Below, in pieces: positions 1 to 8,081 of a stretch of 56,302 nucleotides of DNA. The number at the start of each line of letters is the position of its first letter. Within the stretch, counting starts at the first letter, position 1. The notes below the pieces were generated by a model. The model saw only the letters and a list, made by a program, of their open reading frames with translations. It was not told where the DNA came from and did not search any database. This DNA is from Flavobacteria bacterium GWA2_35_26 (GTDB lineage: Bacteria; Bacteroidota; Bacteroidia; Flavobacteriales; Flavobacteriaceae). The position numbers and the translations under genes were made by a program. The stretch spans positions 1-56,302 of the forward strand of contig MGWH01000005.1 in the NCBI GenBank assembly GCA_001800905.1. Direction: 5' to 3'.

Positions 1-36
1 TGGTACTGCAGTTATGTGGGAGAGTATGTCGTCGCC
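1..36 (+). rRNA. 5S ribosomal RNA, 3' end only
   Basis: The first ~36 bases match, from memory, the 3' end of flavobacterial 5S rRNA (TGGTACTGCAG, then GGGAGAGTATGTCGTCGCC). A hairpin terminator follows immediately, as at the end of an rRNA operon. The 5' part lies outside the window, and the exact mature end is an estimate. Confidence 0.8.
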
Positions 37-46
37 TTTCTTTATG

Positions 47-76
47 AAAACCCTGTTTCTAACGAAACGGGGTTTT
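47..76 (+). terminator. Rho-independent terminator of the rRNA operon
   Basis: An AAAACCCTGTTTC arm and a GAAACGGGGTTTT arm pair across a 4-nt loop with one wobble, and a T-run follows. It sits 10 nt after the 5S end. It could also serve the minus-strand regulator gene ending at 82. Confidence 0.85.
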
Positions 77-81
77 TTGTT

Positions 82-936
82 TTAATACTTTTTGGAGTGA
101 TGTGTTTTATATTTGGATGGGGTTGTAGATTTTTTAATTACAAATACTCTATTAAAATAACTTAAAGATTCAAAACCACAATTATAGGCAATGTATTTAA
201 TGTTATCATCGGAATGGATTAAAAGTTTACACACTTCATTTATTCTTAATTCATTCAAGTAATCTGAAAAAGTATTTCCTGTTGATTTTTTAAAAAATTT
301 ACAAAAGTTACTCTCTGACATATACACTAAGTCAGCTATTTCTTTTAGGGTTATTTTTTTTGAAAAGTTGTTTTCAAGATAAAGACAAACCTTGTTTATT
401 CTTGTTTCAATTTTTTTGTTAATCTGATACTTATATAGAGTTGTTGAAATTGTAGATGATTTACTATGGGTTAGTTTATTCAGAAGACTTATTAATTTTA
501 ATACTTTATCAATTCCTTTCTCTCTTATTATATCGTATAATATGTTTTTTATTTCATTTGGATGGTCTTCGTTAAACGCTATTCCATAATTAGATGATTC
601 AAATAAGGCATTCATTTGTTTTGATTCTTTAAACCCAACAATTTGTTCTACAAATTCTGATGTGAATTGGATAACGATTGCTTCAAATACTTTTTTACCT
701 TTTGTTTTTCCAACCCATGTATGCGGGATATTCGGTCCGATTAAAACAAAATCATTATCTGAAAATTCTTGATGACTATTTCCAATAAGACGATGTCCAT
801 TGCCTTTAACTATGAAAGTAAGTTCGTATTCTGGGTGAAAATGCCATTTAAAATCAAAAGATGTAGTTGTGTAGGAATAAGCATAGAAGCTTGAATCTTG
901 AAGATAATTACTAATATTTTCTAAAACGGGCTTCAT
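82..936 (-). CDS. AraC-family transcriptional regulator with N-terminal cupin sensor domain
   Basis: This 284-residue protein has an N-terminal cupin-like half (FKWHFHPEYELTFIVKG, then a GPNIPHTW motif) and a C-terminal AraC double helix-turn-helix of about 100 residues (ITLKEIADLVYMSESNFCKF, then IAYNCGFESLSYFNRVF). The cupin half of such proteins usually binds a small ligand, often a sugar. I start at ATG 936, giving MKPVLENIS; an upstream TTG at 963 would add nine lysine-rich residues. It is transcribed divergently from the carbohydrate operon beginning at 1076, so it most likely controls that operon. The inducer is unknown. Confidence 0.88.
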   Translation of the reverse strand: MKPVLENISNYLQDSSFYAYSYTTTSFDFKWHFHPEYELTFIVKGNGHRLIGNSHQEFSDNDFVLIGPNIPHTWVGKTKGKKVFEAIVIQFTSEFVEQIVGFKESKQMNALFESSNYGIAFNEDHPNEIKNILYDIIREKGIDKVLKLISLLNKLTHSKSSTISTTLYKYQINKKIETRINKVCLYLENNFSKKITLKEIADLVYMSESNFCKFFKKSTGNTFSDYLNELRINEVCKLLIHSDDNIKYIAYNCGFESLSYFNRVFVIKKSTTPSKYKTHHSKKY

Positions 937-1013
937 GATAACCTTATATTTTATATTTTTCAATACTAAAGTATATAAAAATTCAATATAGTGTTATATT
1001 CTGAAAAAATAAG

Positions 1014-1046
1014 TTGCTTTTACCTTCGATTCAAATTTTATTTTTG
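1014..1046 (+). promoter_or_regulatory. Bacteroidota-type promoter for the carbohydrate operon
   Basis: TTG at 1014-1016 is followed after 22 nt by TATTTTTG at 1039-1046, matching the TTG/TAnnTTTG consensus known from Flavobacterium. It lies 29 nt upstream of the start at 1076, in the divergent spacer shared with the AraC gene. Confidence 0.6.
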
Positions 1047-1075
1047 AAAGGTTAAACATTTATTTATACTATATC

Positions 1076-1903
1076 ATGACTTCGCTACCAAATTCTATCA
1101 CCGAGTTTCTTACTCAACCTTATGAGTTAACTCAAGATCAAATTCATTTCTATCAAAAGTTTCGCTATATAAAATTAAAAGAAGTTCTTAACCAAGAGAC
1201 TTTGATGTTTTTTAACGATGCAATTACTGATCAAGTTAATATAATGAATCAAGAAGATAAAGCCCTTGAAGAAAGAACAACATATGGAAAAGCTTTTTTA
1301 CAATTATTTAATTTGTGGATAGAAAATGATATTGTTAAAGCATTAGTTTTTAGTAAGCGTATTGCAAAAATCGCTTCCGATTTAATGGAGGTAGATGGGG
1401 TTCGATTGTATCACGATCAAGCTTTGTTCAAAGAAGGAGGTGGTGGAATTACACCTTGGCATGCCGATCAATATTATTGGCCTTTAGAAACAGATATAAC
1501 AGTTACAGCTTGGATTCCCTTACAAGCAACTCCATTAGAAATGGGCCCCTTAGAATTTAGCGCAGGTAGTCATACAATAGTTGAAGGACGTGAGTTGGAA
1601 ATTGGAGATGAAAGCGAGGAATTAATTCAAAAGAAATTACGCGTTACAGATTTTAAACATGTTATTGAGCCTTTTGATGTAGGTGAAATTAGCTTTCATT
1701 CTGGGTGTGTTTTCCATCGAGCTGGTGCCAATGTGACTAATCAAATGCGAAAAGTTATGACTATTATTTATATGGATAAAGACATGAAGTTAAAAAATCC
1801 TGAAAATAAAAATCAGATACATGACTGGAATACTTGGTGTCCAGGTGCTTCTATTGGTGAAATTATTAATTCTCCTATTAATCCTGTTTTGTATGAATAT
1901 TAA
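1076..1903 (+). CDS. Phytanoyl-CoA dioxygenase (PhyH) family Fe(II)/2-oxoglutarate oxygenase
   Basis: This 275-residue cytoplasmic protein shows the PhyH metal site: an HxD pair in TPWHADQYYWP (about residue 128) and a distal His in the segment FHSGCVFHRAGAN (about residue 210). No signal peptide is present. Family members hydroxylate or oxidatively demethylate small substrates using Fe(II), O2 and 2-oxoglutarate. As first gene of a glycosidase and sugar-transporter operon, its substrate is more likely a sugar or sugar derivative than phytanoyl-CoA; this is inference. Its last 11 bases overlap the next gene, suggesting translational coupling. Confidence 0.85.
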   Translation: MTSLPNSITEFLTQPYELTQDQIHFYQKFRYIKLKEVLNQETLMFFNDAITDQVNIMNQEDKALEERTTYGKAFLQLFNLWIENDIVKALVFSKRIAKIASDLMEVDGVRLYHDQALFKEGGGGITPWHADQYYWPLETDITVTAWIPLQATPLEMGPLEFSAGSHTIVEGRELEIGDESEELIQKKLRVTDFKHVIEPFDVGEISFHSGCVFHRAGANVTNQMRKVMTIIYMDKDMKLKNPENKNQIHDWNTWCPGASIGEIINSPINPVLYEY

Positions 1904-2741
1904 GTATTTATGCACATATTGGGGATGTGAACATCTTTCGGCTAAATCGTTTTTGGATTTGGTTATCAAGAATGGATTTGACGGAGTAGAAATTAATTTT
2001 CCGGATAATGCCTCTTTTATTGATGAGTTTTTATCAGAGTTGCAATCAATTAGAAAATCAACCCACCCTAAATTTATTTTTGTTGCACAACAAGTACTAC
2101 CTAACAGAATAGAAACATACGAATCTCATGTTCAACGAGTATCCGACAGGTTACAGTTTTTAGTTTCATTAGGACCAAATGCAATAAATTCTCATACAGG
2201 AAAAGATTATTTTGATTTTGGTGAAAATTCTAAAATATTGGAACTAACCAATCAAATTTCTAAATCCTCAGATATTCCTATTTTACATGAAACTCATAGA
2301 GGTCGTTTTTCATTTCATGCGAAAACCTTACTTAATTATTTGGACTTATTCCCCAATCTTAAATTGGTAGGAGATCTATCGCATTTTGGTGTAGTTTCCG
2401 AAAGTAATCTTGAAGATCAAGAGGCTATTTTAACTAAAATATTTCCAAAAATTAAACACATTCATGCTCGAATAGGATTTGAACAGAGTCCTCAAGTTAA
2501 CGATCCCTTTGCTCCAGAATGGAATAATTATCTGGAACGATACCTCTTATGGTGGAAGCAAATTATTTCGATACAAGAGAAGAAGGGATTAACCGAAATG
2601 TTAATTACTCCAGAATGTGGACCGTATCCGTATATGCCTGAAAAACCATTCTCAAAAGAACCTTTATCTAATCAATGGGATAACAACATACGTATGATGC
2701 AATATTTACAACTAAATTTATTTCAAAATGAACAACTCTAA
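1893..2741 (+). CDS. Sugar phosphate isomerase/epimerase family protein (xylose isomerase-like TIM barrel)
   Basis: This 282-residue protein has the AP-endonuclease-2/xylose-isomerase-like barrel pattern: an early FDGVEINFP strand, ILHETHRG, LKLVGDLSHFG, HIHARIGFEQ and a late TPECGPYPY. The Glu, Asp and His residues in these segments are the usual divalent-metal ligands. I place the start at ATG 1893 because the reading frame upstream encodes an unrelated leucine-rich stretch inside the dioxygenase gene. It overlaps the dioxygenase gene by 11 nt and the transporter gene by 14 nt. It probably isomerises or epimerises a ketose or keto-sugar; the substrate is unknown. Confidence 0.85.
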   Translation: MNIKYLCTYWGCEHLSAKSFLDLVIKNGFDGVEINFPDNASFIDEFLSELQSIRKSTHPKFIFVAQQVLPNRIETYESHVQRVSDRLQFLVSLGPNAINSHTGKDYFDFGENSKILELTNQISKSSDIPILHETHRGRFSFHAKTLLNYLDLFPNLKLVGDLSHFGVVSESNLEDQEAILTKIFPKIKHIHARIGFEQSPQVNDPFAPEWNNYLERYLLWWKQIISIQEKKGLTEMLITPECGPYPYMPEKPFSKEPLSNQWDNNIRMMQYLQLNLFQNEQL

Positions 2742-4089
2742 AAATATAACATTTATAGCTTTAAGCGCCGCACTAGGTGGTTTGTTGTTTGGCTATGACA
2801 CGGCTGTAATTTCTGGTGCTATTGGTAATTTAACTGAATTTTTCCATTTGTCTCCTGTTGAAACAGGTTGGGCAATTTCAAGTGCATTAGTCGGCTGTTT
2901 AATTGGAGCATTTTTCTCTGATTTTTTAAGTGACAAATTTGGTAGAAAAGTAACTATGGTCATCACTGCCATACTTTTTATTTTAAATTCTATTGGAACA
3001 GCATTTCCCACTTCATTTACCATGTTTGTATTATTTCGTATAGTTGGAGGTATTGGTGTTGGTATTGCATCAATGGTAGTTCCTATGTATATCGCCGAAA
3101 TTGCACCACCAAAAAGACGTGGTGCATTGGTAGGAAATTATCAATTAGCTATTGTTATAGGTATTGTAGTAGTGTATTTTGTAAATTACTTTATAGCACT
3201 ACAAGGAGATGCAACTTGGAATTTGAACATCGGATGGAGATGGATGTTTGGCTCTGAAATTATTCCTTCCCTTTTATTTCTAATTTTTATTTTTCTCATT
3301 CCGGAAAGTCCTAGATGGTTGTTCCAAAAAGGCTCAACAAATAAAGCTATTGCTGTTCTTCAACAATTAAATACAAAAGAAGAGGCGGCTCAAGTTCAAT
3401 CTGAAATTCAAAGTTCATTACACCAAGAAGATAAAAACCAATGGAAAAATTTAAGTAACCCAATTTATAAAAAGGTACTTTTTGTAGGTATTGGGCTTTC
3501 AGTTTTGCAGCAGTTAACAGGGATTAACGCGATATTGTATTATGCTCCAGAAATCTTTAAAAGTTTAGGAAGTTCTACCGATGTTTCGCTTTTAGAAACG
3601 AGTATTCTTGGTGTTGTGAATTTAATTTTTACTTTATTAGCAATTCAATTAGTAGATAAAATGGGCAGAAAACCCTTGTTATACATCGGTTCAGTTGCAA
3701 TGACAATTGCCCTAGCATCTGTTGGGCTATTCATATATTATAACGCTGTTGGAAATTGGGTATTGCCATTCTTACTACTATTTATGGGCGCTTTTAGTAT
3801 ATCTTGGGGACCTATAGTATGGGTATTATTATCAGAAATTTTTCCAAATAAAATTAGAAGTTTAGCTCTGGCCATAAGTGTCTTTATTCAATGGGTTGCT
3901 AATTTTGTTGTAACCCAAGTCTTTCCAAGCTTGGTCGAAAATCAATGGTTGAAAGATCACTTTAATGGAGCTTTCCCATTTTACTTGTTTTCAATAATCT
4001 GCTTGTTTTCAATTTACTTTATCCATAAATACATACCAGAAACAAAAAATAAATCACTTGAAGAAATCAATGAATTATGGAAAATATAA
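2728..4089 (+). CDS. MFS sugar porter (sugar:H+ symporter-like)
   Basis: This 453-residue inner-membrane protein has about 12 hydrophobic segments and the sugar-porter signatures: GGLLFGYDTAVISGA near the start, DKFGRK after TM2, PESPRWL in the central loop, QQLTGINAILYYAPEIF in TM7, DKMGRKP, and PETKNKSLEEI at the C-terminus. These place it in the XylE/GLUT family, which imports monosaccharides with protons. It overlaps both neighbours (14 nt upstream, 13 nt downstream), so it is made with the two glycosidases and probably imports their product. The exact sugar cannot be read from sequence. Confidence 0.93.
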   Translation: MNNSKNITFIALSAALGGLLFGYDTAVISGAIGNLTEFFHLSPVETGWAISSALVGCLIGAFFSDFLSDKFGRKVTMVITAILFILNSIGTAFPTSFTMFVLFRIVGGIGVGIASMVVPMYIAEIAPPKRRGALVGNYQLAIVIGIVVVYFVNYFIALQGDATWNLNIGWRWMFGSEIIPSLLFLIFIFLIPESPRWLFQKGSTNKAIAVLQQLNTKEEAAQVQSEIQSSLHQEDKNQWKNLSNPIYKKVLFVGIGLSVLQQLTGINAILYYAPEIFKSLGSSTDVSLLETSILGVVNLIFTLLAIQLVDKMGRKPLLYIGSVAMTIALASVGLFIYYNAVGNWVLPFLLLFMGAFSISWGPIVWVLLSEIFPNKIRSLALAISVFIQWVANFVVTQVFPSLVENQWLKDHFNGAFPFYLFSIICLFSIYFIHKYIPETKNKSLEEINELWKI

Positions 4090-6002
4090 CTAAAAATAAA
4101 AACTGGATTACCGTACTTATTGTTGGATTATTTACTCTTGTATTGAATGCCCAACATCAACATGAAAAGTATCAATTGTTGCCTTTTGGTTCTGTAAAAC
4201 CTTCTGGTTGGATCAAAACACAAATGCAAAAAGATGTTGCAGGTTTTGTAGGTAATCTTGATCGAATTGTGCCTGATTTAATTAATGATCCTATTTATAG
4301 TTCAGCAAGGCTACAAAAAAACAGTGTAATTAAAGATTTAGGAAATAATAAAGAGGGAGACACTGAGGGATCAGAACAGTACAAATGGTGGAACAGTGAA
4401 ACCCAATCAAATTGGTGGGATGGTTACATTAGGAATATACTGCTTTTAGATGATAAAGAAGGGCTAAAAAAAGTAGACAATCACATTCAAGAAGTATTGC
4501 AATCACAAGATGAAGATGGCTACATTGGTATTTATGATAAAGAATTACGCTATAAATTCAATTCAGAAAATGGTGAACTTTGGTCTAAAGCAACTATGTA
4601 TCGTGGATTATTAGCGTATTACGAATTTACTAAAGATGTAAGCGTTTGGAATGCATTAGTAAAAGCGGTTGATAATGTAATGACCAATTATCCAATTGGA
4701 ACATCTAGTCCTTATTTTTCTGGTAATCAATTTAATGGAGGTGTGTCTCACGGATTGACTTTTACGGATGTCTTAGATAAAATGTACCAGATAACGGGTG
4801 ATACAAAATATACGGATTATGCTCTTTTTTTATTTTTGGATTTCAGTAAAACGTATCAATCTGAAAAAGACGTTCAATTACCGAATATTTTTAATCCAAC
4901 TTATAAATTACAATCGCATGGTGTTCACACCTATGAGCATTTAAGACCTTTAATTGTTGCGGCTTATGCATCAAAGAATACTGAATTACAAAAAGCACTG
5001 CAAATTTACACTCAACGCATTGAAAAAGCTACAACCTTAACTGGTGGTGCTATAGGTGATGAATGGATAGCAGAAAGAAATGCGGATGCGACTACTACCG
5101 GTTATGAATACTGCTCTTTGCATGAATTATTGGATAGCTATTCTGTTTTGTTGCAAAAACAAGGAGATCCAAAAACAGCAGAAGCCATTGAAACTATTTT
5201 CTATAATGCGGCTCAGGGATCTAGAAACCCAAATCATTCTGTTATTGCTTATTTAAAAACAGATAATTCATATGAAATGGAAGGTACTAAAAATGGTGAA
5301 GTTGAGCCGAATCGGAAACAAACTAGATATAAGTATTCACCAGCACATCAGGATGCTGCTGTTTGTTGTAATCCTAATGCGGGTAGAATTACACCTTATT
5401 TCTTAGAAAAAGCGTGGATGAAGGAAGAAGAAAATGTTTTGGTAAATATGCTTTTAATGCCTAATATATTGGAGACAAAAGTCCAAAATCAATCGGTTAA
5501 AATTGAAACCATTACTGAATATCCGTACCAAAATAAATTGGTTTTCAAAATTTCAAATCCTGAAAATGCTATTTTTAAAATTAAGATTAGAAAACCATCA
5601 TGGGCAAAAGCAATTGCAACAAAAGAAAACTACACTATTGAAAATGAATTGGTAATTATTAATAGAAAATTTGCTAAAGAGGATCAAATTCAGATTGAAT
5701 TTGAAACTGATATTCAAGTCAAAGAAGATGCTAATAAAGAAAAATATTTTATTTATGGCGCTTTGTTCTATGCTAAATCTATTGAGGCAATTGAGTATAA
5801 AGGAAAATCCTATTTCGCTAGTTTTAGTGATTTAACGTATGCGCCAAAAAATAGGATTCGCTATCAATTTATTGATGGTAACCAAGCCCAATTTAATAAT
5901 GGTCAAATTACGATCAAAGCCAAAAATACAACTACGCATCAAATTGAAAATATTACGCTTATTCCATTTGGTAAAACAATTTTACGTCAACTAAGTTTTT
6001 AA
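4077..6002 (+). CDS. Secreted GH127-like (DUF1680) glycoside hydrolase
   Basis: This 641-residue protein has an N-terminal hydrophobic signal segment ending in LNAQ. The body resembles the DUF1680/GH127 family, whose founder HypBA1 is a beta-L-arabinofuranosidase with a zinc-bound cysteine nucleophile. The HypBA1 Zn-site pattern E-x-C plus CC is present: E344 and C346 in GYEYCSLHE, and C430-C431 in AAVCCNPNAGR. E329 in GDEW is a candidate acid/base. The C-terminal ~200 residues look like beta-sandwich domains. It is likely periplasmic or exported. The specificity may not be arabinose, since related families vary. Confidence 0.82.
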   Translation: MENITKNKNWITVLIVGLFTLVLNAQHQHEKYQLLPFGSVKPSGWIKTQMQKDVAGFVGNLDRIVPDLINDPIYSSARLQKNSVIKDLGNNKEGDTEGSEQYKWWNSETQSNWWDGYIRNILLLDDKEGLKKVDNHIQEVLQSQDEDGYIGIYDKELRYKFNSENGELWSKATMYRGLLAYYEFTKDVSVWNALVKAVDNVMTNYPIGTSSPYFSGNQFNGGVSHGLTFTDVLDKMYQITGDTKYTDYALFLFLDFSKTYQSEKDVQLPNIFNPTYKLQSHGVHTYEHLRPLIVAAYASKNTELQKALQIYTQRIEKATTLTGGAIGDEWIAERNADATTTGYEYCSLHELLDSYSVLLQKQGDPKTAEAIETIFYNAAQGSRNPNHSVIAYLKTDNSYEMEGTKNGEVEPNRKQTRYKYSPAHQDAAVCCNPNAGRITPYFLEKAWMKEEENVLVNMLLMPNILETKVQNQSVKIETITEYPYQNKLVFKISNPENAIFKIKIRKPSWAKAIATKENYTIENELVIINRKFAKEDQIQIEFETDIQVKEDANKEKYFIYGALFYAKSIEAIEYKGKSYFASFSDLTYAPKNRIRYQFIDGNQAQFNNGQITIKAKNTTTHQIENITLIPFGKTILRQLSF

Positions 6003-6012
6003 ATAATTAACA

Positions 6013-7557
6013 ATGAAAAAATACCTTTTATTAGCACTTTTACTAGCCTCTATATCATTAATTTGGGCACAAAATAAGAATACTCAAACAGCCAAAGGCG
6101 AAGTAATTTACCACGTTTGTCAACGTAGTTTTTATGATAGCAATGGGGATTTGAATGGCGATCTAAATGGACTTCGTCAAAAATTAGATTATCTTCAAGA
6201 GTTGGGTGTTACTTCAATTATGCTTTTGCCACTATATGAAGCTGATTGCTATCACAACTATTTTGCAAATGATTTTGAGAAAATAGATCCAGAGTTTGGG
6301 ACTATGGAAGAATACATCGCTTTAGTTAAAGATGTGCATAGAAGAGGAATGAAAATATACATGGATATGGAAACTCAATATGTAACCGCTAAACATGATT
6401 GGTGGAAAGACGCTGTTGGAAACCTCAAATCGGAATACAGTGATTATTTATTGTTTGATGACGCTGAACACAAAATGCCAGCTACGATGGTTTTTGATTT
6501 ACGTGAATTGAAAAGTTATGACGGTTCTGTTGTAAAAGTAACTACTGTAAATCTTAAGAGTCCTAAAGTTTTAGACTACAACATTCGATTGTTTTCATTC
6601 TTTATAGATCCAAATAAGGACGGCAAGTTTGATGATGGTGTGGACGGATTTAGATTGGATCATGCAATGGATCATTTGGATGGTAAACCCACTTTAACTA
6701 ATCTGTTTACTGAGTTTTGGAAACCTTTAATTGCGGAGATCAAAAAAGTAAATCCAAAAATTAATATTGTTGCTGAACAAGCGGATTGGAACGATTATGG
6801 TTTTGATTATTTCGAAAAAGCAACTGTGGACAGAATGTTTGGTTTTGGTTTGAAGCAAGCTATTCTTTCTTTTGACAAAAAACAACTCATCCAAAATGCA
6901 GATATACTCCTTACTAAAACCCCAAAAGGAAAAGATCAATTGCTATTTATTGAAAACCACGATTTGGATCGATTTGCTTCTTTGGAACCTAATTTTAAGA
7001 AACAAAAAGTAGCAGCAGCTTTAATGCTACTTATAGGTGGTATTCCTTCGATTTATTATGGACAAGAAATTGGAATGCAAGGAAAAGCCAATTCGTATAG
7101 TAACACGGACGGAAATGATATTGGACGTCGTGAAGCGTTTGATTGGTACCAATCTGGAGAAGGTAAAGGGATGGCTTTTTGGTATAAAAACACAGGTGAT
7201 TGGTGGACAAATAAAAATCAAAAATCCAATGATGGTATTTCTTTGAAGGAACAAATAAAAGATCCGAATTCTTTATTTAATTTTTATAAAAAAATAATTA
7301 GTATTAAACAAAGTAATATTGCCTTAGCCAAAGGGCGCTATGAAAATTTTCAAAATAATGCAGATTCTGTATTTAGTTTTTATAGAAAAGAGGGAAATAA
7401 TACTATTTTGATTGCTGTAAATTTATCGGATTCAATTCAAGAGTTTGTATATTCTGATTTTAAAAACTCGACAATAGATATATTAAACCCAAAACAGCAA
7501 TTACAGAAAACGAATGTAATGCAGCCATTTCAAATTTCGATTTGGAAGATTGAATAA
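6013..7557 (+). CDS. Secreted GH13 alpha-amylase-family glycosidase
   Basis: This 514-residue protein has a signal peptide (MKKYLLLALLLASISLIWAQ). GH13 conserved regions are visible: the nucleophile D216 in DGFRLDHA, the acid/base E255 in NIVAEQADW, and the transition-state Asp D317 in FIENHDLDR. The front of the barrel has GVTSIMLLPLYE, and the B domain is short. The C-terminal beta domain ends in FQISIWKIE. Such enzymes hydrolyse or transfer alpha-glucosidic bonds. It starts 10 nt after the GH127-like gene and is the last enzyme of the operon. Confidence 0.9.
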   Translation: MKKYLLLALLLASISLIWAQNKNTQTAKGEVIYHVCQRSFYDSNGDLNGDLNGLRQKLDYLQELGVTSIMLLPLYEADCYHNYFANDFEKIDPEFGTMEEYIALVKDVHRRGMKIYMDMETQYVTAKHDWWKDAVGNLKSEYSDYLLFDDAEHKMPATMVFDLRELKSYDGSVVKVTTVNLKSPKVLDYNIRLFSFFIDPNKDGKFDDGVDGFRLDHAMDHLDGKPTLTNLFTEFWKPLIAEIKKVNPKINIVAEQADWNDYGFDYFEKATVDRMFGFGLKQAILSFDKKQLIQNADILLTKTPKGKDQLLFIENHDLDRFASLEPNFKKQKVAAALMLLIGGIPSIYYGQEIGMQGKANSYSNTDGNDIGRREAFDWYQSGEGKGMAFWYKNTGDWWTNKNQKSNDGISLKEQIKDPNSLFNFYKKIISIKQSNIALAKGRYENFQNNADSVFSFYRKEGNNTILIAVNLSDSIQEFVYSDFKNSTIDILNPKQQLQKTNVMQPFQISIWKIE

Positions 7558-7612
7558 TGATTAATTTTGTAAATTGGGACTACTTTTAATTATATCTAAG
7601 AAAATATAGATT

Positions 7613-7981
7613 ATGACTTCTAAAAAACTATTTTTTCCAAAACTATCACTTCTGCTAAATATATTGGTTTTAATTCCGGTAAGTTCAGGATTGCTATTAA
7701 ATAGTAATTGGGCTATAGAATCGTACGGAATCGAATCGCCAGCAAGAGGAATACTTCTTGCGATTTATATGGCAATTCTTATTTTGTCTTGTATATTCCT
7801 ATACAAATTTGATGCTAAGTTAGTATTGGCTCTATTAACCGTTCAAGTAATTTATAAAGTATTAAGTCCAATAATAGTAGGCACAATATATAATCCAGTT
7901 TTAATAAGTAATTTAATTATTGCCCTATTTCATTCGTATAGTATTTTCGTTTTGGTTTCAAATGATAAAAACATTAAGTAG
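7613..7981 (+). CDS. Small multi-pass membrane protein of unknown function
   Basis: This 122-residue protein has four predicted membrane spans, at roughly residues 10-28, 46-64, 70-88 and 97-116, separated by short loops and ending in a charged tail (SNDKNIK). I do not recognise the family. It lies 55 nt after the GH13 gene on the same strand, so it could be read through from the carbohydrate operon. No catalytic motif is visible. A shared terminator follows at 8022-8057. Confidence 0.7.
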   Translation: MTSKKLFFPKLSLLLNILVLIPVSSGLLLNSNWAIESYGIESPARGILLAIYMAILILSCIFLYKFDAKLVLALLTVQVIYKVLSPIIVGTIYNPVLISNLIIALFHSYSIFVLVSNDKNIK

Positions 7982-8021
7982 TTATCAGGAGAAGTGTTAC
8001 TAACTAGAAAAATATTGCAAC

Positions 8022-8057
8022 AAAAAAAATCCTCAATTAGTGATTGAGGATTTTTTT
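8022..8057. terminator. Bidirectional terminator between convergent genes
   Basis: AATCCTCAAT at 8028-8037 and ATTGAGGATT at 8043-8052 form a perfect stem with a 5-nt loop. An A-run on the left and a T-run on the right let it work for both the small membrane protein gene (plus) and secA (minus). Confidence 0.85.
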
Positions 8058-8081
8058 ATTAGCTATAAGCTTGTGTAACTA

